Shown piece after piece: positions 38,582 to 45,490 of a DNA stretch of 48,249 bases. The notes under the pieces are model-generated. The model ran no database searches, was not told the DNA's origin, and saw only the letters and a list, made by a program, of their open reading frames with translations. Source of the DNA: a virus. The position numbers were made by a program, and so were the translations under genes. How positions within the stretch are numbered: position 1 is the stretch's first letter; each line of letters begins with the position of its first letter. The DNA is taken from positions 1-48,249 of IMG/VR virus record IMGVR_UViG_3300021090_000003. One strand, written 5' to 3'.

Positions 38582-38608
38582 AGCGCCCGGACCTTCAGTC
38601 CGGGCGCT
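38582..38608. terminator. Hairpin between convergent units
   Basis: AGCGCCCGGA (38582-38591), loop of 7, TCCGGGCGCT (38599-38608). Perfect 10-bp GC-rich stem, symmetric for both strands. U-tracts are short (TTTACCTT on the plus strand, GGGTTTC on the minus), so termination may be bidirectional but incomplete. Confidence 0.6.
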
Positions 38609-39008
38609 TTACCTTGACCCCATGCTTCCGGCAGATTGCCCGGAACCCCTCGTAAGGCACCAATCGCCACCCGTGTAGGATCGCGCCGTAGTACCAGGCG
38701 AACGTCGGGCCGTGATCCTGGGCTTTCGGGTACTTCGACCAGGTGAAGTGATGGGCCAGTTCGTGCGCCAGGATAAGCCCGTTGCGGCCACTCTTCGGGT
38801 CGAGCTGGATAGCCCCTCGGTCGTGATCGTAGGACGCGCCGAAGCCGCGGACGGCCCAGACCCGGATCGTCACCGGCGGAACGCCGTAGACCCGGCAGGC
38901 GGCCCGCACCAGCCGGCGAATCTTCTTGAGCGGCAACAGGTGTGCGCGATGGCCGCGCAGCTCCTGCCGCTCCATTTCGTAGACGCGCTCTTTCTGCGCG
39001 TCCGCCAC
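38595..39008 (-). CDS. SprT-like HExxH metallopeptidase, 137 aa
   Basis: Zinc site HELAHH with a further ligand in DHGPTF (HxG-x2-F), the arrangement of SprT-like proteases. The rest is basic, in keeping with a DNA-associated enzyme; SprT-like proteases in other systems remove proteins bound to DNA. The start was set at GTG 39008, coupled to the upstream stop (TAGTG), though an ATG a few residues later is possible. Last gene of the late unit; a phage-borne SprT-like protease is unusual. Confidence 0.7.
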   Translation of the reverse strand: MADAQKERVYEMERQELRGHRAHLLPLKKIRRLVRAACRVYGVPPVTIRVWAVRGFGASYDHDRGAIQLDPKSGRNGLILAHELAHHFTWSKYPKAQDHGPTFAWYYGAILHGWRLVPYEGFRAICRKHGVKVKRPD

Positions 39009-40600
39009 TATTCGAGTCTCCAGCGGCCATTGATGACGTTCAGCAGGCTGCGCTTGCCGTTGCCGTATATGACCGTATGGGCGTTCAGCCACGACGACGG
39101 CCCAGAGTTGTACCCCAGGCGCAGGCGCGTGCTGGTGCCGTTCTGGTAGCCGCCCTCGTCGATCCCTGGGCTATGACTGTGGCCGACGATGACTTTCACG
39201 CCGATCCGGCGCAGATTCTTCAGCGATCCGCGAGCCCCATTCGGCCCCTTGTCGCCGTGCAGGCCAGTTTCGATGCCCGCGACCACATGGCTTTCGTCGT
39301 TCGCCAGGCACTTCACGTCCGGGCGCGAGCCCAGGATACGCGCCACCCAGTAGGTGAAGGCCGATAGCTTCTCGGCATTCGCATCCTTGGACTTGGCCTG
39401 GCGCACCATCGCCAGGGCCGATTCCAGGTAAAACTCTGCATTCGTGGCATCCTGGCGCCAGTCGGTGGCGATCAGGTATCGGGTCAGGAAATCGTCATGG
39501 TTGCTCGGGACGACGACCGACAACCGGCCGCCCTTCGTGCGCGCGTCCAGGAAGGCGACAGCGCGCTGCACTTCGGCCTCGGCATTGTCCATGCCGAACT
39601 GGCGCTTGTGGACGCCCAGGAACGGGTTGCCGCGGTGGTGCGGGTTGATGCTATCGCCGTCCAGCAGGTCGTGCCAGATCAGCTCTGCGGGGTTCAGCAG
39701 GTCGACGATACCGCCTTTGCCGAACGTCGCGCGGTCGACGGCCGGGTCCACCGCGTCAACGTGCGTATCACCCATATCCAGGGCCAGGGCGCGCGGCGCA
39801 GGGGCGTAGCCTTTCTTGGCCCAGTCGATGCCGTAGTACGTGTCCAGGTCGATGAAGGCGCCCGTCTTGCTCTCGGCGTTGATCTGGCGGATATGGAACT
39901 CGCGCCCACGGATTTCGACCATGCAGGCGCCCAGGGTGTGATGGAACTCGCCCAGCTTGCCGGCGCGGCTATCGGTGTAGTTGGGCTTCGTGCAGGCGCC
40001 GGTGGTGGTCATGATCTTGGGCAGCTTGCCCGAGGGGACCGGCACCGTGCGCAGTTGCAGCTTCGTGTGGCCGAAGATCGCCGATTCGCCGTGCGTAAGG
40101 CCATCGAACCCGGTCAGCGGGTTGGAGGCCGTGGGCTGAATCTTCGCGTCGCCGACGACGTGCAGGTTCTGGTTCAGCGCCTTGCGCGTATTCCAGAGGT
40201 ACGGGCTGACCTCGGGTGCCCAGGTTTCCTCGTTCTTCTGGCTCGCAGACCAACTACTGGTCGGGTTCTTGTACCGCAGCGGGATCACCAGGATTTCGGC
40301 GCTATGCTTGTTTGCGGCCACTTCCAGGGCGTTCACGAAGCCCTTATGCACCGGCGTTGCGTTCTGAGCTGCCGTGACAAGGAACCTTTCGACCTTGCCG
40401 AGCGTTCGCTTGAATATGGGCGCTTTACTAGACCGCTTCCCCGCACGATCCGTCGCCGGTGTCCCCGGGTTGGTGGTCGAGAAACAGTACGTCTTGTGGC
40501 TACCAGAGTACGTCGAGCACTCCCAGCGGCGCTTGCCGCTCTGGGCCATCGACCCTTTGACCATGTTCTTACCGCATTTCGGGCAGGCGTGGTTCGGCAT
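39008..40600 (-). CDS. Metallophosphoesterase with N-terminal zinc ribbon, 530 aa
   Basis: N-terminal zinc ribbon (Cys 6, 9, 28, 39). Metallophosphoesterase motifs: GDTH (277-280), HD (310-311), SNHDD (366-370) and GHSHS (473-477). The layout resembles the T5 A1-type proteins, which combine this domain with other parts and take part in early DNA transfer or degradation, but I cannot prove homology. It follows the spanin genes by 7 bp and precedes the metallopeptidase with a TAGTG overlap. Confidence 0.7.
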   Translation of the reverse strand: MPNHACPKCGKNMVKGSMAQSGKRRWECSTYSGSHKTYCFSTTNPGTPATDRAGKRSSKAPIFKRTLGKVERFLVTAAQNATPVHKGFVNALEVAANKHSAEILVIPLRYKNPTSSWSASQKNEETWAPEVSPYLWNTRKALNQNLHVVGDAKIQPTASNPLTGFDGLTHGESAIFGHTKLQLRTVPVPSGKLPKIMTTTGACTKPNYTDSRAGKLGEFHHTLGACMVEIRGREFHIRQINAESKTGAFIDLDTYYGIDWAKKGYAPAPRALALDMGDTHVDAVDPAVDRATFGKGGIVDLLNPAELIWHDLLDGDSINPHHRGNPFLGVHKRQFGMDNAEAEVQRAVAFLDARTKGGRLSVVVPSNHDDFLTRYLIATDWRQDATNAEFYLESALAMVRQAKSKDANAEKLSAFTYWVARILGSRPDVKCLANDESHVVAGIETGLHGDKGPNGARGSLKNLRRIGVKVIVGHSHSPGIDEGGYQNGTSTRLRLGYNSGPSSWLNAHTVIYGNGKRSLLNVINGRWRLE

Positions 40601-40607
40601 ATTTGTT

Positions 40608-40898
40608 CTACTTGATGGAGCGGAGTTCGGTCAGTTGGCCGCGGCAGACGGCAAGGGCCTCTTCCACCGCCGCGAGTCGGCGCAGCACCGTTTCCACGGG
40701 CAGCGGGCCGGTGCTGGATACGTCAAAGCGTGGTTCGCAGTCCAGCGTCAGCCGCGGGTCGATTGGCGTCCGCACTGGGACCGGCACCTCGATTGTCCGA
40801 TCCTGGTAGAGCACCGGCGCGGAAGCGCACCCCGTCAGCATAGCCAGGGCAGATGCCAAGATCAGCGCGGAGAAGGGCTTCACAGTCGGGGAGTGCAT
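40608..40898 (-). CDS. o-spanin (Rz1-like) lipoprotein, 96 aa
   Basis: Signal sequence with a lipobox (FSALILASALAMLTGC) so that Cys can be lipid-anchored in the outer membrane, then a Pro/Val-rich region and a helical tail. It starts inside the Rz gene in another reading frame and extends beyond its end, the usual embedded spanin arrangement. Together with Rz it fuses inner and outer membranes at lysis. Confidence 0.8.
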   Translation of the reverse strand: MHSPTVKPFSALILASALAMLTGCASAPVLYQDRTIEVPVPVRTPIDPRLTLDCEPRFDVSSTGPLPVETVLRRLAAVEEALAVCRGQLTELRSIK

Positions 40899-41226
40899 GG
40901 TCGGTGTCCTCTTTGGCGCGCAGCAATGCGCGGGTGGTTGCAATCTGTTTCGCCAGGGTCGTTGCGCGCGCTGCCGCGGCGTCGAGCTGGGTCTTCTGGT
41001 CATCTGAAATCGCCTTGGCGGCCTTCGTCGCCGCGTCGCACTGAGCTGCAATGCGGTTGCTGACCACCAGCGTACCCGTGAGACTAGCGACTTGCTGGAC
41101 GGCAATCGCCTTTTCTGCTTTAAGGGTTTTGACCGTCTGGTGGCTGAACGCCAGAGCTGTTAACGACAGTAGAAGCGCTGTAGACAGGTACAGCAGGGGC
41201 GACCGGAGCAGGGTTGTCCACAGCAT
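40723..41226 (-). CDS. i-spanin (Rz-like), 167 aa
   Basis: N-terminal membrane anchor (LLYLSTALLLSLTALAF) followed by a long helical periplasmic coiled coil (TLKAEKAIAVQQVASL; LDAAAARATTLAKQIATTRALL). The Rz1 gene overlaps its 3' half in a different frame. Its start lies 107 bp inside the upstream 99-residue gene, so three proteins share overlapping DNA here. Confidence 0.8.
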   Translation of the reverse strand: MLWTTLLRSPLLYLSTALLLSLTALAFSHQTVKTLKAEKAIAVQQVASLTGTLVVSNRIAAQCDAATKAAKAISDDQKTQLDAAAARATTLAKQIATTRALLRAKEDTDHALPDCEALLRADLGICPGYADGVRFRAGALPGSDNRGAGPSADANRPAADAGLRTTL

Positions 41227-41419
41227 GGTTTTTCACCGTTTGGTAGGTGGCCCCGAGGATGTACGCTCCCACGGTGCCGAGAATGAGGTTCTGGAAAATG
41301 TCTTCGCTGATCCGGCTGGCAATCACCAGTCCAGTGTTCACCAAGCCCGAGCCCAAGGTAAGCAAAAAGCGCCGGCCGCCCAGCGCTTCTCGCCACGCTA
41401 TGAACTCCTTCGGGGTCAC
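41120..41419 (-). CDS. Second holin-like membrane protein, 99 aa
   Basis: GTG start (41419) coupled to the upstream stop by GTGA. Starts (M)TPKEFIAWREALGGRRFLL and carries two hydrophobic helices (LTLGSGLVNTGLVIA; NLILGTVGAYILGATY), then a Pro/Ser/Thr-rich tail. Small two-span proteins of this kind occur in the lysis cassettes of many podoviruses and siphoviruses and are often called holin-like. Its tail is encoded by DNA shared with the start of Rz. Confidence 0.65.
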   Translation of the reverse strand: MTPKEFIAWREALGGRRFLLTLGSGLVNTGLVIASRISEDIFQNLILGTVGAYILGATYQTVKNHAVDNPAPVAPAVPVYSASTVVNSSGVQPPDGQNP

Positions 41420-42021
41420 GCGCAAGCCGCCACAACGTAGTCCTGGGGGTTGGCCGTGAAGGCCACCGCTGCCTTCGGCACGCGGTACAGGTCGGTGCCG
41501 TAGATGCGTTGCCGAGCCGTGCATAGGGCGTTGACCTTCAGCGTGCCGACGATCCCGCCGCGCTGCATTGGGCCGAAGCCGGTGTAATCGGGTTTGATCG
41601 CGTAGGCCGTCGCACCAGCCAGGGCCGTAAGGCCAGTCGGGGGCTTCGGCGTCGGTGCCACGATAGTCTTCAAGGCGACGTTCGACGCAATCGACTCGTT
41701 CGTGTAGTCGTTGCGCGCGAAGGCCCGGAAGCAGAACATCTGGGGCACCAGGTTGTTCACGATGGCCGCCTGGCCGGGCGCCGGGACCATGATTTCGCCC
41801 ACCTTCGTACCGAAGGCCGTACCCGAGCACGAACCGTATTCCATGCGGGTGAAGGTCAGCTTGCCGCACTGAGTCTGCCCGGCCGGACACGTCGCCGGGA
41901 TGCCCGTGTTGTCGGTGTTCGTCGTGGGGTTGACCCACGTCAATGACGCTTCGCCGGCTAGTACCGCGAACGTCAGTGAAAAGGTCAGCAGGAAAGCCGC
42001 GATCCGGGTCAAGTAGCGCAT
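41416..42021 (-). CDS. Exported FN3-like protein in lysis cassette, 201 aa
   Basis: Clear signal peptide (MRYLTRIAAFLLTFSLTFAVLAGEA), then a beta-rich domain with paired Cys and the strand pattern of fibronectin type III (SLTWVNPTTNTD; FCFRAFARNDYTNES), then a second part ending in Cys. It lies between endolysin and the second holin-like gene, 10 bp after the endolysin stop. It may act in the periplasm or on the cell surface, for example in lysis control or late surface modification; unknown. Confidence 0.65.
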   Translation of the reverse strand: MRYLTRIAAFLLTFSLTFAVLAGEASLTWVNPTTNTDNTGIPATCPAGQTQCGKLTFTRMEYGSCSGTAFGTKVGEIMVPAPGQAAIVNNLVPQMFCFRAFARNDYTNESIASNVALKTIVAPTPKPPTGLTALAGATAYAIKPDYTGFGPMQRGGIVGTLKVNALCTARQRIYGTDLYRVPKAAVAFTANPQDYVVAACA

Positions 42022-42031
42022 TGTCGTATCC

Positions 42032-42469
42032 TCAGTGCAAAATCGGGAGAAGAAACAGATGGCGCTCGTCGGAACGTCGCGCAACCAGGCCGTCGAGCTT
42101 CACGCCCTTCGCGAACACCCACCGGCCGAACTGATCCGCGGCCGACGCGAAGTCGCCGCCATTCACCAGCTTCAGCAGAGTGGAGCCCGCAAATTGTGGT
42201 CCGCCGAGATTGTAGACGAATGAAACCAGCGCGTCGAACTGATTCTGGTTGATGCCAGCCCGAACGTGCCGGGCGACCGCGCGCTCGGCTTCGAGCAAGT
42301 CTTCCTCCAACCACTTATCCGCTTGCGCTTGGGTGCAGGTATCGCCGGATTTCACGCCGTTCGTGTGGCCCCAGCCGATAGTCCAGATGTTGGCGGGGCA
42401 GAGGTAGGCTTTGAGTCGGCACTGTTCGTAGTGCTTGATGATCCCGAGACCGTGGCTCGCGGTCTTCAT
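42032..42469 (-). CDS. Endolysin, GH24 lysozyme, 145 aa
   Basis: Phage T4/P22-type lysozyme: catalytic Glu15 in KHYEQCRLKAY, Cys24 at the place of the usual Asp, and Thr30 in WTIGWGHT, the E-8-(D/C)-5-T triad. No signal sequence, so it depends on the holin for release. ATG at 42469 overlaps the holin stop as ATGA; a longer reading to 42598 is rejected. Confidence 0.9.
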   Translation of the reverse strand: MKTASHGLGIIKHYEQCRLKAYLCPANIWTIGWGHTNGVKSGDTCTQAQADKWLEEDLLEAERAVARHVRAGINQNQFDALVSFVYNLGGPQFAGSTLLKLVNGGDFASAADQFGRWVFAKGVKLDGLVARRSDERHLFLLPILH

Positions 42470-42663
42470 GGGTGGTTCTTTTCGCGGGCCTTGACGTAGT
42501 AATAGCGGGCTGCGCAGCCGGCTGCGATCATGCCGACGATGAAGGAGATTGCTTGCAAGTATTCGTTGATCTGACCGATGGAAACACCGAAGGTCCACGA
42601 CCCTACAGCTAGGCCCACGCCGGTGTCGGCGATTCGTTCAGATACTTGCGCGGAAATGTGCAT
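42466..42663 (-). CDS. Holin, 65 aa
   Basis: Two hydrophobic helices (GVGLAVGSWTFGVSI; AISFIVGMIAAGCAARYY) joined by a short loop and a charged C-terminal tail (VKAREKNHP), a class II-like holin. Upstream of the endolysin with an ATGA overlap. It would make the membrane lesion at the set time of lysis. Confidence 0.75.
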   Translation of the reverse strand: MHISAQVSERIADTGVGLAVGSWTFGVSIGQINEYLQAISFIVGMIAAGCAARYYYVKAREKNHP

Positions 42664-42697
42664 AGGGGCGGACAGTAGCACTGCCCGCCGCCTCAGA

Positions 42698-45490
42698 TCA
42701 AGGGTTAGTAATCGGTTGCGTGGGCTGCGTGAACGCCGACACGTATTTCGCATGGCCCTTCGTGATGCACATTTCGTCTACGTAGCCGATAAACCCGAAT
42801 CCGCCGCTCGGGTTGTCGCCGGCTACGCCGAACAACACGCGGCTCGGGGTCTCGTAGCTGTTGGCGTCAGTGTATGTGCTGCCCACTTGGGCGCCGTTGA
42901 CGAACATCTTAGTGCTGCCGTTGTACCGGCACACAACGACGTGATACCAGTTGTTGACCGCAATGGTGCTCGCTGCTGCTGTGATCCTGGCCGCGCCGTT
43001 TACATAGTAGATCAAATCCCCGCCGCCGGACGTGAAGATCGTCGGGCGCACTTGAGTACCCGATGTCCGCTGGTCGTAAATGAGCTGCGCAGCGCCGGTT
43101 AGGGTGGTCGGACGAATCCAGAACTCAATAGTGAAATCCCCGGTGCCGTAGCCGAAATCGGCATGCGCAGGCGTGTCGATGTACGAGTTCGCAGTCGGGT
43201 CTGTCATGCTGGCAGCGCCAAACTTGAACTGAGCCGTGCTGATTGTCGCCGTCCCGCTGGCGGTCCACGTCTTACCCGTCTCGTCGGTGAATGTCGTGCT
43301 GCCGTTTGAGCCTTCCATGTGCAGCAGCGAGACGATGGCACTGGTCACGTCCGGGTCGTCGAATTCGGCGCTCGGGGGCGTGAAGTTCGAAGTGTACAGG
43401 GCCGAAGTGGTGACGCGGAATTCGTCGATCCAGCCCGTCATACGGTTGGTGCCCGAGGGCGACGAGCCCAAGTAAATCGGGTTGCTGGCGAAGTTCGTCG
43501 TGTTGGACGCCGAGCCAATCGAAGTGCCGTCCACGAACAGGCGAATGGTGCTACCCGAGCGGCAGAGGGCGACGTGATACCAGGTGTCGTCTGCGGTCGT
43601 ACCGCCGAGGATTGGGTTACTGGACACGCCGTCGAACAACGCCCACTGGTTCGTGAAGGTGTAAACGGCCCAGCCGCCGCCGAAGCTGAACATGAAATTG
43701 TTGCCGCTGCGCGTGTCGTAACGGACCCAGCCTTCGATGGTAAAATCCGCCGTGCCGAAGATGAAGTCCGCGTCGGTCATGGAGACGACGTGATCGCCGG
43801 TGCCGTCGAGCAACAGGGACGACGTACCGAACTTGAACTGCGCCGTGTCGAGCTGCGCATCACCAGCGGTTGCCCAGCTCTTGCCGGTCATGTCGAGCAT
43901 GAGTGTAGTTGCGTCTACGCCGTTGAAGTGCAGCAATGCGACGACCGGAGGCGGCGGAACAACGGCTGTACGCTCCAGGTTAACCAGGAATTGGCGCACG
44001 GTGATGGTGTTGTCCGCGTCTGCGGTGCCCCATTGCGCAGTGAGAACGATGGACGTAACGGCGCTCAGATCGACGCTCACCGGCGCGGCGTTTGGCATGT
44101 GGACGATTGCCGCCGTCGTCGCGCCGGTGGAGAACGACGCCTTGGCCTGCGCTTCTACTTCCCCGCCGACTCCATCGTCTGTAACCATGATTTCCGCGTC
44201 CAGTTCCCAGCCGCGGTTGGTGAGGCTGCCGGTCGTCGTGAACGCCGTCGTGTCGGCAACCAAAGTGCTGTTGAGTTTCAGCTTGAGCCGCAAGGTCGGC
44301 GGCGTTGCGTCGGTGCCGTAAACGCCCTGTGCTTTCACCCGCAAAGCGGTGCCGGCGGTCAGGTCCGCCACAGCTACACTGTACGACGAGGCAAACGCGC
44401 TTTCGGTAACGGTGTTCGCCACCGTGTTGCCGACCGGCACGCTCGCGTCACCGTAAACCAGGGAGGATGCCGCCAGCACTGCCCATTGTGGGTTTGCGCC
44501 GGGGCCTCGGGTCTGGAGCACGTACAGGTCGGTGCCGGCGGGCAGACGCGCCCACGTCGCAGAGCCACGATACAGGATGTCGCCCTGCGCGGCCGAGCCT
44601 ACGAAGTCGAGCACCGCAGAAAGGGTCAGTTCCTCGCCGGCGCCGGCGCCGGTCGTGTCGCGGCCCATGATCCGGTCGGTGGTCGCGAAAGTGGTCGACG
44701 CCGGCGGGATCAGCCCGAACCCGAGCGAAGTACCAGAACGGCGCAGGACGAAATTGTCGGTGCCGGCGGCGATGTCCGCAGGGTCGCCAGTGCTGTTTGC
44801 GCTGCGGCCGATGACCGACAGGGCCGCGCTGTTGCGCAGCTTGCCGTCCGTGATCGCATCGTCGGCGACGCCAGCGGTCGCGACAGTGCCGAAGCCCACG
44901 GTGGCGCCAGAGCGGCGCAGCACATGGCCGTCCGAGGCTGCCAGGATGTCTGCCGGATCGCCGGTCGTGCTCGCGCTGCGGCCGATGACCGAGAGGCCAG
45001 CGCTGTCCCGCAGCTTGGCGTCGGTGACGGCGTTGTTGCTGATCGTGACGTTCAGCGTCGCGTTGCCGAGGTTCGTGAACGTCGTGTTGCCCGTTGCGTC
45101 GGTGCCCAGAGTGAGCACCGGCGACAGTGTGACCCAGACCAGATCAGTGCCGTCCGACCGCAGAAGCTGGTTGGCCGTGCCGCGCGCCAGTCGTTGGACC
45201 GTCGTCGCGCCGCGGACGTAGATGTCGCCGCGCGTCGTGAGCGTGTCTTTGCGCAGGTACTGGGGATGGTCGTCGCCGGCCGTCAACCCCTGGAGCAATT
45301 TGTGGTTCGTTGGGTTCGTAGCAGTGCTGGCTAGAGCGGAAGCCAGGTACACATTCAGCTTGGCAGCCGTCGCGAGCGAACCGTCCGACATAAGGAAATT
45401 GACGCCAATCTGTGCGCCTACAGTCGCGTCCTTCTCTATGAAGATGACGCGACCGATATTGTCCTGTAGCCGAACCTTACTCCGTGACAT
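42698..45490 (-). CDS. Tail fibre / receptor-binding protein with two LamG domains, 930 aa
   Basis: N-terminal attachment part with DDHPQYLR (73-80), then two about 50-residue repeats (about 153-203 and 211-259) sharing KLR-SA-LSVIGRSA and GDPADI, a beta-rich shaft, and two LamG-like domains (about 516-715 and 722-928), each ending in a D(E)-beta strand-NFTPP-type pattern. This is the likely main host-recognition protein. The LamG domains are related to the one at the end of the nozzle protein. It overlaps the 900-residue gene by 14 bp. Confidence 0.75.
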   Translation of the reverse strand: MSRSKVRLQDNIGRVIFIEKDATVGAQIGVNFLMSDGSLATAAKLNVYLASALASTATNPTNHKLLQGLTAGDDHPQYLRKDTLTTRGDIYVRGATTVQRLARGTANQLLRSDGTDLVWVTLSPVLTLGTDATGNTTFTNLGNATLNVTISNNAVTDAKLRDSAGLSVIGRSASTTGDPADILAASDGHVLRRSGATVGFGTVATAGVADDAITDGKLRNSAALSVIGRSANSTGDPADIAAGTDNFVLRRSGTSLGFGLIPPASTTFATTDRIMGRDTTGAGAGEELTLSAVLDFVGSAAQGDILYRGSATWARLPAGTDLYVLQTRGPGANPQWAVLAASSLVYGDASVPVGNTVANTVTESAFASSYSVAVADLTAGTALRVKAQGVYGTDATPPTLRLKLKLNSTLVADTTAFTTTGSLTNRGWELDAEIMVTDDGVGGEVEAQAKASFSTGATTAAIVHMPNAAPVSVDLSAVTSIVLTAQWGTADADNTITVRQFLVNLERTAVVPPPPVVALLHFNGVDATTLMLDMTGKSWATAGDAQLDTAQFKFGTSSLLLDGTGDHVVSMTDADFIFGTADFTIEGWVRYDTRSGNNFMFSFGGGWAVYTFTNQWALFDGVSSNPILGGTTADDTWYHVALCRSGSTIRLFVDGTSIGSASNTTNFASNPIYLGSSPSGTNRMTGWIDEFRVTTSALYTSNFTPPSAEFDDPDVTSAIVSLLHMEGSNGSTTFTDETGKTWTASGTATISTAQFKFGAASMTDPTANSYIDTPAHADFGYGTGDFTIEFWIRPTTLTGAAQLIYDQRTSGTQVRPTIFTSGGGDLIYYVNGAARITAAASTIAVNNWYHVVVCRYNGSTKMFVNGAQVGSTYTDANSYETPSRVLFGVAGDNPSGGFGFIGYVDEMCITKGHAKYVSAFTQPTQPITNP

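Noticed and set aside
43319-45334. Plus-strand ORF of 671 codons opposite the tail fibre gene
   Set aside because: Its residues are low-quality Arg/Val/Gly strings from reading a GC-rich gene backwards; the minus-strand product has clear LamG domains and repeats.
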